From Caulobacter sp. BK020 (GTDB taxonomy: Bacteria > Pseudomonadota > Alphaproteobacteria > Caulobacterales > Caulobacteraceae): DNA of 64,000 bases. The DNA lies in NCBI RefSeq assembly GCF_004342605.1, contig NZ_SLZL01000006.1, positions 124,001-188,000 of the forward strand. The letters run 5' to 3'. The notes beneath the pieces are model-generated. The model saw nothing but the letters and a program-made list of their open reading frames with translations. It did not search any database and was not told where the DNA came from. Below, piece after piece: positions 36,598 through 46,687 of the stretch. Within the stretch, counting starts at the first letter, position 1, and the number at the start of each line of letters is the position of its first letter. The position numbers were made by a program, and so were the translations under genes.

Positions 36598-38045
36598 CCG
36601 CGCAGCCCCCTGATATCACCCAAGGTATTGGCCACACCCTCAGCCTCGAAACTGGCCACCGGATAGGCGCAGTAGTCGGCGGCGTAGTAGGCGCTGGGCC
36701 GATGGTTGCCCGAGCTGCCCAGGCCGCCGAACGGCATGGTCCCGGCCGCGCCGGTCGTGGGCCGGTTCCAATTGACGACGCCGGCCCGGATCCGTTTCAG
36801 GAAATGCTCCCAATGGCTTGTTTCATTAGAGATCAGCCCCGCGGAGAGGCCGTAGCGGGTGGCGTTGGCGGCGGCGATCGCCTCGTCGAACGAGCCCACC
36901 CGGCGCACCTGCAGCAGCGGCGCGAACAGCTCCTCGTCCGCCACGGTCTCGCCGGTCACGTCGACCAGGCCGGGCGAGACGAACGCCCCGCTCAAACCCT
37001 CGACGGGGCCCATGGCCCGGACCGCCTGGCCGGGCATGGCCTTGGCGCCGGCCAGGGCCATGCCGGCGGCCCGGTCGGAGATCAGCGGTCCCATGAACGG
37101 TTCCTCGCCATTGGTCCAGGGTCCGATCACCAGCCGTTCGGAGAGCGCCGCCACGGCGTCGATCACCGCCCGCCCCGCCGCGTCGTCCGAGATGATCAGC
37201 CGCCGGGCGCACGAGCAGCGCTGGCCCGTGGTGATGAAGGCCGATTGCACGACCAGGGCCGCCACGGCCTCGGCGTCGCCCGCGTCCCAGACCACCAGCG
37301 GGTTGTTGCCGCCCAGTTCCAGGGCCAGGATCACGTCCGGCCGGTCGGCGAAGTGGCGGCGGAAGAAGGCCCCGGCTGCGGCCGAGCCGGTGAACAGCAA
37401 GCCGTCTATCTCCTGATCGATCAGCGCCTGACCGACCTCTCGGCCGCCCTGCACCAGATTGACGACGCCAGCCGGAACGCCGGCCGCCTCCAGGGCCTCG
37501 ACCAGCAATTGACCGGCCAGGGGGGTCTCTTCCGAGGGCTTGAAGACGACCGTATCGCCCGCCAGCAGAGCCGGTACGATGTGGCCGTTGGGCAGGTGCC
37601 CCGGGAAGTTGAACGGGCCCAGCACCGCCATCACGCCATGCGGCCGGTGGCGCAGCACCGCGCGACCAAAGGCCATGTCGCTGGCGTGCTCGCCGGTCCG
37701 CTCGTCATAGGCCTTGATCGAGGCGTCGACCTTGCCGGCCATCGAGCCCAGCTCGGCCTTGGTCTCCCATAGCGCCTTGCCGGTCTCGCGGCTCAAGGCC
37801 TCGGCGAAGGCGCCCGTACGAGCCACCAGCACGTCCTTGTAGCGACGCAGGACGGCGATCCGCTCCTCGCGCGACCGGTCGGCCCATGCCGGGAAGGCCT
37901 TGCGGGCCGCAGCGACCGCCGCGACCACGTCGGCTGACCCCGCCGCCGCCTCGCGCCAGACGACCTCGCCGGTCGCCGGATCGACCGACGTCGCCTCCGC
38001 CCCCGCGCCTGACCGCCAGACGCCATCGATGAACACGCCGCTCAT
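36594..38045 (-). CDS. astD: N-succinylglutamate 5-semialdehyde dehydrogenase
   Basis: 483 residues of the aldehyde dehydrogenase superfamily. It oxidises succinylglutamate semialdehyde to succinylglutamate with NAD, step four of the AST pathway. The motifs LGPFNFPGHLPNGHIVPAL, the general base in LALELGGNNPLVVW and the catalytic cysteine in TTGQRCSCARRL are clear. The ATG at 38045 overlaps the astA stop by four bases; the open frame continues far upstream but only as the shadow of astA. Confidence 0.95.
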   Translation of the reverse strand: MSGVFIDGVWRSGAGAEATSVDPATGEVVWREAAAGSADVVAAVAAARKAFPAWADRSREERIAVLRRYKDVLVARTGAFAEALSRETGKALWETKAELGSMAGKVDASIKAYDERTGEHASDMAFGRAVLRHRPHGVMAVLGPFNFPGHLPNGHIVPALLAGDTVVFKPSEETPLAGQLLVEALEAAGVPAGVVNLVQGGREVGQALIDQEIDGLLFTGSAAAGAFFRRHFADRPDVILALELGGNNPLVVWDAGDAEAVAALVVQSAFITTGQRCSCARRLIISDDAAGRAVIDAVAALSERLVIGPWTNGEEPFMGPLISDRAAGMALAGAKAMPGQAVRAMGPVEGLSGAFVSPGLVDVTGETVADEELFAPLLQVRRVGSFDEAIAAANATRYGLSAGLISNETSHWEHFLKRIRAGVVNWNRPTTGAAGTMPFGGLGSSGNHRPSAYYAADYCAYPVASFEAEGVANTLGDIRGLRG

Positions 38046-39046
38046 GCCTTCACCCGCACCATTTCGCCGTCCTTGACGCCCAGGGCCGCCGCGGCGTCCC
38101 GGCCGATGATCGCGCTCTCGCCATCGACCAGCACAGGGACGCGCACCGCCCGGAAGCGGGCCACGGCGCCCGAGCTGATCAGGGCCTCCTCGCCATAGGC
38201 GTCCTCGCCCAGCCGCACGCGCAGCCGCCGCCCCTCGCGCACCGTCTTGATGTCGTCGCGCCGCGCCGCCACGGTCGGGCCGGCGTCGAAGATGTCGATC
38301 AGGCCCGAGAAGCGAAAGCCCTCGCTCTCCAGCATGGCCCGGGCGGCCTCGCCCTCGCGGTGCACGCGGCCGATGGTTTCGGACGCCGCCTGGGGCAGCA
38401 ACTCGGCGTAGATCGGATGGCGCGGCGCCAGGTCCAGGATGAACTGGCCGTCGGTCGAGGCGCTCATCATGTCGGCCTCGTCGAACTCCAGGCGGAAGAA
38501 CTTGCTGGCGACGTGATCCCAGAACGGACAGCTGCCGTCGACGTCGAACCAGCCACGCAATTCGGCCAGCACCATCTCGGCGAAGCGCTGCGGTTCCAGG
38601 CCGATCAGCATGTAGCGCGACTGGGCCAGCAGCCGCCCCGCCCCGCCCTTGCGGCGCTCGGGCTTGAGGAACAGCGAGCCGACCTCCGACCAGCCGGCGC
38701 ATTCATTGACCAGCACCAGGGCCCGGTGGTCGAAGCGCTTGTCCAGGGTGGGTGAGGACTGGGCCAGGGTCACGACGCGGAACGAAAAATGCGGACGCTT
38801 CAGACCGACGCCCGCCTTGACCCCGGCCACGCCGACGACGTCGCCGGCCTCCAGGTCCTCAAGCATCAGGGTATACCAGGCCTCGGGTGCGGCGACCTCG
38901 GAATGGAAGCTGGCCTGGGACAGGTTGAGGCGGGCGCGCAGGGTCTGCTCGTCCTCGGGCAGGCTGGTGAAGCCGCGGCCCGAAAGGACGGCCAGTTCCA
39001 TTAGGCTGTCGAAATCGGCGGGCATCGCGGGGCGGACGACTAGCAT
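38042..39046 (-). CDS. astA: Arginine N-succinyltransferase
   Basis: 334 residues. It transfers succinate from succinyl-CoA to the alpha-amino group of arginine, the first AST step. The GNAT-like fold shows LVVRPAMPADFDSLMELA at the start, VGSLFLKPERRKGGAGRLLA as the CoA-binding segment and the AstA-specific FRLEFDEADMMSASTDGQF. The ATG at 39046 follows the stop of the M20 hydrolase gene by two bases. Confidence 0.95.
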   Translation of the reverse strand: MLVVRPAMPADFDSLMELAVLSGRGFTSLPEDEQTLRARLNLSQASFHSEVAAPEAWYTLMLEDLEAGDVVGVAGVKAGVGLKRPHFSFRVVTLAQSSPTLDKRFDHRALVLVNECAGWSEVGSLFLKPERRKGGAGRLLAQSRYMLIGLEPQRFAEMVLAELRGWFDVDGSCPFWDHVASKFFRLEFDEADMMSASTDGQFILDLAPRHPIYAELLPQAASETIGRVHREGEAARAMLESEGFRFSGLIDIFDAGPTVAARRDDIKTVREGRRLRVRLGEDAYGEEALISSGAVARFRAVRVPVLVDGESAIIGRDAAAALGVKDGEMVRVKA

Positions 39047-39048
39047 GC

Positions 39049-40305
39049 TCAACGGGTCTCCGCGGGGTCGGTCATGGCGGCGCGTAGGGCGGGACCGTCG
39101 ATCTCGCCGCTGGCCAGCTTCATCAGGATCAGAGCCGACAGCTGGGCGCGCTCCACGAAGCTGTCGGGCCAGGCGTGCTCGGCCTCGCTGTGAATATCGC
39201 CGCCGCGCACGCCCAGGGTGTCGACATTGGGCAAGCCCGAGGCGAACAGGTTGTTGCCCTCGCAGACCCCGCCGGACGGCTTCCAGGCGATGTCCTGGCC
39301 CAGCAGGGCGCCGACGTCCCTGATCGTTCCGAACAGCCGCTGCTGGGCGGCGTTGAACGGCTTGGCGCCGCGGGTGATCCGGCCGTGCAGGTGGGCGTGC
39401 AGGCCCTCCCCGGTGGAACCGACGATCCTGTCGACCTCGCCCTCGAACCAGGCCGCGTCCTCGGCGGCCGGGAAGCGGACGTTGAACCGGACCACGGCCA
39501 CGTCGGGCACCATGTTCAGCGGCGAGCCGCCGTCGATCTTGGCGATGTTGCAGGTCACGCCGTCGCGCAGGCCGTTCAGCGCGTGCAGCGCCTGGGCGAT
39601 GCGGGCGGCTTCCATCACAGCGTTGCGGCCGGCGGCGAAGTCGCGCCCGGCGTGGGCCGCCTTGCCATGGACCACGATGTGGAAATTGCCCGAACCCTTG
39701 CGGGCGCTGGCCAGGGCTCCGTCGACCAGGGCCGGCTCGTAGGTCAGGCCCACATGCCCCAGCCGCGCGAACTGGGCCAGGATCGGCGCCGAGGCCACCG
39801 AGCCGATCTCCTCGTCCGGCGACAGCAGCACGCGATAGCCGACCTTCTGCGCCAGCGGATGACGCTCGAAGGCCTCCAGCGCCGCCAGCATGACCGAGAT
39901 CCCGCCCTTCATGTCGGCGATCCCCGGACCATGCAGGGCGCCGTCCGGACGCGTCGTGACGGTCTGGAAGCCGGAGATCTCCGGATAGACGGTGTCGTAA
40001 TGGCCGGTCAGCACCACCTGCACCGGCGCTTCGGGCCGCACGACCACGGCGATGGCCGCCGGATGCGCCTGCTCGCCGATCCGCCCGTCGACCCCGACCT
40101 CGGGCGAGGCGCCCAGCGGGATGTCGGTCGGCGCGGCCGGCAGATTTCCGAAGGCGTCGAGCAAAACCTGCCGTTGGCGCTCGAGGCCGGCCAGATGCCG
40201 GCTTCCCGAGTTGATGGCGCACCAGGCGACCGCTCGATCGATGATCAGCGGACCTTGGCCGGCCAGATGTCGCAGAACGGCGCGATCCTCGTCGTTGAGT
40301 CGCAT
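39049..40305 (-). CDS. M20-family metallohydrolase in the AST operon
   Basis: 418 residues of the M20 dinuclear zinc amidohydrolase family (relatives: ArgE, DapE, carboxypeptidase G2). The metal and catalytic motifs are in order: TGHYDTVYP, GIADMKGG, LLSPDEEIGS and the final GGDIHSEAEHAWPDS. It is the first gene of a tight run with astA, astD and astB. The pathway's last step, removal of succinate from succinylglutamate, is normally done by AstE of a different (M14-like) fold, which is absent here. DapE removes succinate from a similar molecule, so this enzyme may do the AstE job. That is inference. Confidence 0.9.
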   Translation of the reverse strand: MRLNDEDRAVLRHLAGQGPLIIDRAVAWCAINSGSRHLAGLERQRQVLLDAFGNLPAAPTDIPLGASPEVGVDGRIGEQAHPAAIAVVVRPEAPVQVVLTGHYDTVYPEISGFQTVTTRPDGALHGPGIADMKGGISVMLAALEAFERHPLAQKVGYRVLLSPDEEIGSVASAPILAQFARLGHVGLTYEPALVDGALASARKGSGNFHIVVHGKAAHAGRDFAAGRNAVMEAARIAQALHALNGLRDGVTCNIAKIDGGSPLNMVPDVAVVRFNVRFPAAEDAAWFEGEVDRIVGSTGEGLHAHLHGRITRGAKPFNAAQQRLFGTIRDVGALLGQDIAWKPSGGVCEGNNLFASGLPNVDTLGVRGGDIHSEAEHAWPDSFVERAQLSALILMKLASGEIDGPALRAAMTDPAETR

Positions 40306-40508
40306 GAATCCACTGTCTCCCTCAGTTCAAACTAAACCAAGGGCCGCGGGCAATTCGTGCTTCCTCGAACAAGGAAACCGGTCGCCCGCGCAACAGCCTT
40401 GCTCCGAACAAGGCCCGACCCTGGTCATGGCCGGGGTCGGCGTTCGGATCGGTCACTGCATGCCTCCACCGGCTTGCCGGGCAAACAGCCCGGACGGGCG
40501 GAGGCGGG

Positions 40509-43500
40509 TTAGTTGTAGTCCTTTCTCCAGCGGACCGAAAGCTGGGCGTCGCCCTGGCTGCCGATCTTGGACACCAGCGACAGGGCTCTGCGCACGCGCC
40601 ACTCGACCTGGGCCGAGGTCCCTTCCCGGCCGCCGCCGATGATCTCGACATAGACGTCGTCGGTCACGTACTTGCCGCCGGACACGGTCATGCCCGTGGC
40701 GCTCTCGGCGAACGACAGGCGGTCCAGCCCCGCCAGGCTGCGCAGGTTGCCGATCACGTCGAAGCCGCCGCCGCCAGCCAGGGCCGCCAGGGCCGAGGCC
40801 AGCTGCGCCGCCTCGATGGGGGTCAGGTTGGCGGCCGACGAACCGAACAGCACCTGCGACAGCACCTCGTCCTGCGGCAGCTCGGGCTTGGAGGTCAGGG
40901 TGATCTCCGGCTTGGCGGCAGTGCCCTGCACCCTGACCACGGCGGTCAGGGCCGGGTCCTCGCGGGTGGCGGTCAGGTCCAGCCGGATGCGGTCCAACTG
41001 GGTGGCCAAGCGGACCGTGCCGTTCTGGTCGAACTCGAAGCGCTTGCCGGCGAAGTCGTACTCGCCGCGCACCATCCGCGCCTCGCCGTCCAGGATCGGG
41101 CTGTTGGTCGAGCCGCCGACATGGGCGTTCAACGACAGCTCCACGTCCAGCCCCCGGCCACGCACGAAGATCCGCCGCGGCGCGGTCAGGGTGACGTCCA
41201 ATAGCATGCCGCTGCCCGGCACGACCTTCCGGGCCTCGACGCCCTGGTCCATCTCGTCCGGACGATTGCGTTCGACCACATCCATCGAGACCACCCCGGC
41301 CGGGGTCTTGGTCTGGGCCGAGACGTCGGCGCGGTCGATGACCAGGGCGCCGACCATCTTCACCTTGCCGTCGGCGCCGCGATTGACCGTGGTCTGGCCG
41401 CTGGCCGTGGCCGAGGCCAGTTCGTTGTCGATGACCCGGAAGCCCTTCAGGTCCAGCTTGAAGCTGCCCAGGCCGCCACGCGCCAGGCTGATGCGGCCCG
41501 ACCCAGCCATGGTTCCGCCCTGACCGTCGCCCGCCGAGACCTGGCTGACGTCGATGGCGTTGTCGGCCAGGGCGACGCGCACGATGACGTCGCGCAGGCT
41601 CAGGCCGGTCTGGCCGTCGTCGACCCGGCCGCCCTCCAGGCTGGCGCGGCCGGTCAGGCGCGGATCGGCCAAGGTGCCGGCCAGTTCGCCCTCGGCGTCG
41701 ACCTTGCCCGACACGCTCCGCTCGGAACTGCCCAGCAGGTCCCACAGCGGCTTGATCTCACCCTGGGCCGCGAACTGGCCGCGCACCGCGCGCTGGCGGT
41801 TGATCGCCAAGTGGAACGGCTTGGCCGAGGCCTCGGTCGGCAGGACCACCTCGGCCTTGGCCTGCAGGCCCTGGCTGGTCGTGCTGGTGGCGTTGATGGT
41901 CATGGTGTTGTCGCGTAGCACGCCGCGGATCTCGGCGTTCAGGGCGCGGTCGGTGCGGGGACCGCGCTCGCGGGCCCCGATCAGGTTGGCGTCGAACTCG
42001 CCGGTCAGGGTCGGGCCCGAACCGCTGAGCGTCACGTGGGCGTCGATCTTACCGGCCATGTCGGGATTGATCGCGGTGAGGCTGACGCCGATCAGCTGGG
42101 CGCGCAGCGTGGCCAGGTCGCCGCCGACGTCGGCGTCGAGATCGGCGGCGCCGTCGCCGACCGACAGCCGCAGACGAGCGTTGGTCCGCGGACCGCCGAA
42201 CCGGATCTGAGCGGCCTCGCGGGTCTTGATCTCGGTGCGCGCCATGGCGCCGGCGGCGTCGAGGGCCAGCAGATATTCCGGACCGGACTGGGTCAGCACG
42301 CCCGAGCCGTTCAGCTTCCAGCGTCCGGACGGGGCCTCGCCCCGCGCGTCGATGATTAGAGGCAAGCGCGCCATCGGACCGGCCGCCTTGATCCCCGCAT
42401 GTCGGACTTTCCACGCCCCGCCGACGATGTCGTCGGCGGCCAGGTCAAGGTGGGCCACAGGTCCGGCCGCACTGTCGGTCACCTTGGCCGTGCCGGCGAC
42501 CCGGCCCTGGGTCAGGAAGGCGCCGGGCCCGACGGCCACCACCAGGTCGGCCGTGGCCGGGCGGCCGCTGCGCAGCGACACCGCGCCCTTGGCCTTGGCG
42601 CCGCCGGCGTCGACGTCCAGGTCGGTCAGCTCCAGCCCGCCCGGGGCGAAGCTGAACGCCGCATGCCCCTTGGCCGGCCCGTACTGGCTGCCGGCCAGGA
42701 TCGACGCCGTCCCGTCGCCGCCATTGGGGCGTTTGGCGAACGACAGGACCACATGGGCGTCCTTCAGCGGCAGGCGCGGCACGTCGATGGAGTCGAAGTC
42801 GGCGATCAGGTCGGCCTTGGGCGCCGCCAGGGTTCCGGTCACCGACCCCGTGCCCTTGGCCTTGCCGGCGACCTCGATCGGCCCGGCGACGAAAGGCCCG
42901 CTGGCCGTCCAATCCAGCTTGAAGCCCAGAGCGGTTCCGGGACCGAGCACGCCGGAGGCGCGGACCGAGGCGGCGGTCCCGTCCAGTTTGGCGTCGGCCA
43001 CCGACAGCCGGTCCTTGGCCCAGGAAGCCCGGGCGTTCAGCCGCGGGGTCTTGCCCAGCAGGCGGTCCAGCTCGGGCAGGCCGGTGGCGAAGGCGCCGCC
43101 GCGCGCATCGACCGTCAGCAGCCACGGCTTGCCGACGCCTTGGCTGGCCGACCATTTCGCGGTCGCCTGGCCCTTCATGCCGGGGCGAACCGGGGACAGG
43201 GAGCCGACCTTGGCCTCGCCCTTGAACGACAGACCGCCCAGGATGCCGCGTTCGCCCTCGGCGACGACGGTCAGGTTGGGGGCCTGGACCTTGGCCGAAC
43301 GGATCAGGAAGCGGCCGTCCTTCAGCCGCGTCGCCTCGAACTGGGCCGATGGAGAGCGGCCCAGCACGGCCAGCAGCCCCTGCCCGCCGCCGCCTTCCGT
43401 CGTGGCCTGGCCCTTGAGGCTCAGCTCGCCGCGCTTCCAGCCGACGCTGACCGGCCCCCTGGCCCGCGCCAGGCGGTAGCCGAGCAGGGACAGGTGCCGG

Positions 43501-44684
43501 ACATCGACCCGGCCGTCGATCAGCAGGCCGTCACCGGTCAGGTGAACAACGCCCTCCGCGACGCCGGCGCCCATGGTCGGCAGGGGCGTCACGCGGGACA
43601 GGTTCCCGACCTTGGCGCTGAAGGCCAGGCCGGCCGGCGCGGTGATCCGCTTGCCCAGGTCGGCCGGGCCGTGAGCGACCACGCTCAGGTTCTGGCTGTC
43701 GACCTTCAGGTCCAGGTCGCTGAACGCCCCGTTCTTGCGCCCGACGATCGAGAAGCGGGCGTCGGCCCCGAACATCTTTTCCTCGCGGTCGGTCAGGGTC
43801 GAGGCGGCCAAGTCGACATGGCCCGTCGCCGACCCGCCCTGCGGCGTCCACGCGCCGCCGGCCTTCAGCGGCGTGGTGTCACCCGACCGCGCCAGCAGGG
43901 TGAACGCGCCCTGGCTCATGGTGCCGTGGGCCTTGGCGTTCAGGTCGAAGGGCCGGTCGGGCGACAGCCCCATGGCCCCGGCCAGGGCCCCGCCGTTGGC
44001 TTCCTGGGCTTCGGCGTCGAGCAGCAGCGTCTTGTCGCGCCCCAGGTCGAAGACCAGCTTAAGGTGATCGCCGACGTGCAGGCGGCTGAGGGCTTTCAGG
44101 GCGCCCTTCTGGCCGCCCAATCGCTCGGACTCGTAGTCGCCGCTCAGGTCGAAGTCGCCCGCCTGACGGCTGAACTCCGGCCGGGTGATCAGGCGCAAGG
44201 CCACGCGGTCCAGGTCCACCGACAGGGGCGCGACGCTGGACTTGCCCGCGGGGGTCAGAGTCGGGCGGCGCAGGACCACGACCTGGCGGGCGGTGATCTC
44301 GTCGGCATGGAACCGGCGGTAGAACAGCTCGGCCGGTCGCCAATCGACATAGAGGTCGGCGGCCTCGAGCCAGACACCCTTCTCGTCGCTGATCGTCAGG
44401 CGGCGCACCCCAAACGCGTCCCAGATGTCGCCTGTCAGGCCCTCGATCTTCAGCCGGCCGATACGACCCAGCTTCAGCCCGCTGGTGCGCGCCTCCAGGA
44501 AGGCGCGGCCCTGAGGCGTTATCGCGCCGAAGCGCACGCCGCCCAGCAGCACCGCGACCAGCACCACCAGGCTGACCGAAATGATGATGACCAGGCCCGG
44601 CCAGCCGATCTTGCGCGCGACCTTGGTCGCGGCCTCGGCGACGGCGTCCGGTTCCCCTCCAGGCGGTGGCGCTGCGTCGGTCAA
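40509..44684 (-). CDS. tamB: Translocation and assembly module protein TamB
   Basis: 1391 residues from a TTG at 44684 whose TTGA overlaps the tamA stop. One N-terminal inner-membrane helix (IGWPGLVIIISVSLVVLVAV, about residues 26-48) is followed by a very long beta-rich periplasmic region and the C-terminal DUF490/TamB domain (DEVLSQVLFGSSAANLTPIE, GGKYVTDDVYVEIIG). The family forms a long groove across the periplasm and works with TamA in outer-membrane protein insertion or lipid transport. The open frame runs on upstream through the shadow of tamA; the true start is set by the translational coupling and the membrane helix. Confidence 0.95.
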   Translation of the reverse strand: MTDAAPPPGGEPDAVAEAATKVARKIGWPGLVIIISVSLVVLVAVLLGGVRFGAITPQGRAFLEARTSGLKLGRIGRLKIEGLTGDIWDAFGVRRLTISDEKGVWLEAADLYVDWRPAELFYRRFHADEITARQVVVLRRPTLTPAGKSSVAPLSVDLDRVALRLITRPEFSRQAGDFDLSGDYESERLGGQKGALKALSRLHVGDHLKLVFDLGRDKTLLLDAEAQEANGGALAGAMGLSPDRPFDLNAKAHGTMSQGAFTLLARSGDTTPLKAGGAWTPQGGSATGHVDLAASTLTDREEKMFGADARFSIVGRKNGAFSDLDLKVDSQNLSVVAHGPADLGKRITAPAGLAFSAKVGNLSRVTPLPTMGAGVAEGVVHLTGDGLLIDGRVDVRHLSLLGYRLARARGPVSVGWKRGELSLKGQATTEGGGGQGLLAVLGRSPSAQFEATRLKDGRFLIRSAKVQAPNLTVVAEGERGILGGLSFKGEAKVGSLSPVRPGMKGQATAKWSASQGVGKPWLLTVDARGGAFATGLPELDRLLGKTPRLNARASWAKDRLSVADAKLDGTAASVRASGVLGPGTALGFKLDWTASGPFVAGPIEVAGKAKGTGSVTGTLAAPKADLIADFDSIDVPRLPLKDAHVVLSFAKRPNGGDGTASILAGSQYGPAKGHAAFSFAPGGLELTDLDVDAGGAKAKGAVSLRSGRPATADLVVAVGPGAFLTQGRVAGTAKVTDSAAGPVAHLDLAADDIVGGAWKVRHAGIKAAGPMARLPLIIDARGEAPSGRWKLNGSGVLTQSGPEYLLALDAAGAMARTEIKTREAAQIRFGGPRTNARLRLSVGDGAADLDADVGGDLATLRAQLIGVSLTAINPDMAGKIDAHVTLSGSGPTLTGEFDANLIGARERGPRTDRALNAEIRGVLRDNTMTINATSTTSQGLQAKAEVVLPTEASAKPFHLAINRQRAVRGQFAAQGEIKPLWDLLGSSERSVSGKVDAEGELAGTLADPRLTGRASLEGGRVDDGQTGLSLRDVIVRVALADNAIDVSQVSAGDGQGGTMAGSGRISLARGGLGSFKLDLKGFRVIDNELASATASGQTTVNRGADGKVKMVGALVIDRADVSAQTKTPAGVVSMDVVERNRPDEMDQGVEARKVVPGSGMLLDVTLTAPRRIFVRGRGLDVELSLNAHVGGSTNSPILDGEARMVRGEYDFAGKRFEFDQNGTVRLATQLDRIRLDLTATREDPALTAVVRVQGTAAKPEITLTSKPELPQDEVLSQVLFGSSAANLTPIEAAQLASALAALAGGGGFDVIGNLRSLAGLDRLSFAESATGMTVSGGKYVTDDVYVEIIGGGREGTSAQVEWRVRRALSLVSKIGSQGDAQLSVRWRKDYN

Positions 44685-46465
44685 AAGGCCTGCCCGATGC
44701 TGATATAGACCTGGAACGCCGGGTCGCCCGATCGCCGGCTGACCGGCATGGCGATGTCGGCCCGGATCGGCCCGAAGCCAAGGTCGTAGCGAACGCCGAC
44801 GCCCACGCCGACCCCGAAATCGTCGCCGTTGGGCCACTTGTCGACCCCGACGGCGCCGGCGTCGATGAAGGCCACCGCCCCCCAGGTGTTGGTGAACTTG
44901 TGGCGCAGCTCGAGCGAGCTTTCCAGCACCGACAGGCCGCCCTGCGGCGTGGTGGTGTTGCCGATCCGCGGCCCGATGGCCTGGTAGGAAAAGCCCCGCA
45001 CCGATCCGCCGCCGCCGGCGTAGAAGCGCTTGGAGGCCGGCACCTCCGGCATGGTGCCGCCCAGGATCTGCCCCGCCTTTATCCGGCCGGCCAGCACGGT
45101 GCGCGCGCCCTCGCCGAACGGCAGATAGGCCGTGCTCTGGGCCTGGACCTTCGTGAAGGCCATGGTCAGGTCGCCAGTGATCGCAGTGGGTTCGGCCCGC
45201 ACGTCCAGGCGCCATCCCCTGGTGGGATCCAGCACGCTGTCGGACCGGTCCCAGGCCTGCGCCCCCAGCAGGGTGAAGGTGGCGAAGTTCTGCCGGACGT
45301 CGGTGGTCACGCCGTTGGTGGTGGTCGGCGAATCGATCTGCGAGACGTCCAGCGACACGCCGTAGGTGCGGTAGATGGTGGGCTGCAGGCGACGGGTCAG
45401 GTCCGCGCCGACATGGGCGCCGGTTTCGGTATAGGCGTCGGTATTGTCGCGGAAGATGGCGGTGTTCAGCTTCAGGGTCTGCTGGCTGCGTCGCCAGTGC
45501 GGCAGGGCCAGTTCGGCCTCCAGGCGGCTGTCCAGCTTGGCCAGCCGCGCCGTCAGCGTGGTGGTGTCGGCCCGGTGAAGGCGGTTGTAGCGGATCCACT
45601 TGGCGTCCACGCCCGGCCCGTCGGTGCTCGAATAGCTGGCGCCCAGCTCGATCGTCTTGGCCTTGCGGTCGGCCAGGGTGACGATCACGGGGCGCAGACC
45701 GTCGGACATCGCCTTGTCCTTGGGGGCCAGCGACACCGAAACCGTGTCGTAGACTCCGGTGTCGCGCAGCCGTCGCTCCAGCTCGGCGATGTCGTCGGGC
45801 TCGTAGATGTCGCCCGACTTCCAGGGCGCCAGGTGCTGCACCCAGGCGGGCTTGGAGCGCCCTTGGGTGATGACCTGGATGCCGTCGACATGGGTCAGGT
45901 CGCCGGCCGCGATGTGGAACGTCGGACGCACGGTGTGGTCGGCGTGATCGACCACGACTTCCCGCGGCTCGGCCTCGGCGTCGGCATAGCCCAGCTGCTG
46001 CACCTGGGCCACCACGCGCCCCTCGGCCGCCAGAACATCGGCCGCGCGTCCCGGAGCGCCCGGAGTCAGGCGGATGACGCTCTGCGCCCGCTGGGCGACG
46101 CCTTCGTCCGGCGGCGTTCCGCTCCAGGCCAGCCGGGGGTCGGCGATCACGAAGACCGGTCCCGGCGTGATCTTGAGGATGGCCCGGGGCGGATCGGCCT
46201 CGGACACGTCGGGTTCGACGACATAGCCGTAATAGCCTTCCGAGCGCAGCACGGCGACCGCCTCGTCACCGGCGTCGCGGGCCCGGCGACGGGCCTCCGA
46301 ACGACTGCGCGCCGGTTGCTTGGCCTCGGTCATGGCGCGCTGGATCGCCTCGCGCAGCGCGCGGTCCTCGACCCCGGTGACGGTCGCCGCAGGCTCGGCC
46401 GCACTGGCATGGCTGGCGACCACCAGGGTCGCCGCGGTCATGCCAAGGGCTAGTCTCTTACGCAC
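44681..46465 (-). CDS. tamA: Translocation and assembly module protein TamA (Omp85 family)
   Basis: 594 residues from a GTG at 46465, which has GGAAGG upstream and begins a signal peptide (RKRLALGMTAATLVVASHAS, cleaved near AEPAAT). POTRA-type repeats occupy about 45-285 (for example EGYYGYVVEPDVSEADPPRA). A 16-strand Omp85 barrel follows, with the lid motif GGGGSVRGFSYQAIGPR, and the protein ends in an aromatic residue (IGQAF). A longer start at 46531 adds 22 residues that are not signal-like. It is encoded directly upstream of tamB, its usual partner. Confidence 0.94.
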   Translation of the reverse strand: MRKRLALGMTAATLVVASHASAAEPAATVTGVEDRALREAIQRAMTEAKQPARSRSEARRRARDAGDEAVAVLRSEGYYGYVVEPDVSEADPPRAILKITPGPVFVIADPRLAWSGTPPDEGVAQRAQSVIRLTPGAPGRAADVLAAEGRVVAQVQQLGYADAEAEPREVVVDHADHTVRPTFHIAAGDLTHVDGIQVITQGRSKPAWVQHLAPWKSGDIYEPDDIAELERRLRDTGVYDTVSVSLAPKDKAMSDGLRPVIVTLADRKAKTIELGASYSSTDGPGVDAKWIRYNRLHRADTTTLTARLAKLDSRLEAELALPHWRRSQQTLKLNTAIFRDNTDAYTETGAHVGADLTRRLQPTIYRTYGVSLDVSQIDSPTTTNGVTTDVRQNFATFTLLGAQAWDRSDSVLDPTRGWRLDVRAEPTAITGDLTMAFTKVQAQSTAYLPFGEGARTVLAGRIKAGQILGGTMPEVPASKRFYAGGGGSVRGFSYQAIGPRIGNTTTPQGGLSVLESSLELRHKFTNTWGAVAFIDAGAVGVDKWPNGDDFGVGVGVGVRYDLGFGPIRADIAMPVSRRSGDPAFQVYISIGQAF

Positions 46466-46687
46466 CAAGCCTTCCGATTCCCGCGCGGAGCGCCCCCGAA
46501 CCCCTGTAATCGCCCCCCCGCCGGCTGTCACGCGGGGAAATTTCCGAAACGCTACAGGTGGTGGCTTCCCGGATCACCAGAACGGCGCCCAAATGTTGGG
46601 CAGTCCAGGGCTTCGAATGCTCGCGAGGCGAAAAGCGCCGCTTGCGAACCTCGCGCGTTCTAGGCTGGATCAGGACGCGCCGCCTCA

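Noticed and set aside
38046..38702. Upstream extension of AstD
   Set aside because: The added sequence is the shadow of astA. The ATG at 38045 starts directly at the aldehyde dehydrogenase fold with the usual four-base overlap.
44685..45599. Upstream extension of TamB to 1696 residues
   Set aside because: The extra 305 residues overlap tamA in another frame and are not protein-like. The TTG at 44684 coupled to the tamA stop, followed by a membrane helix, gives a normal TamB.
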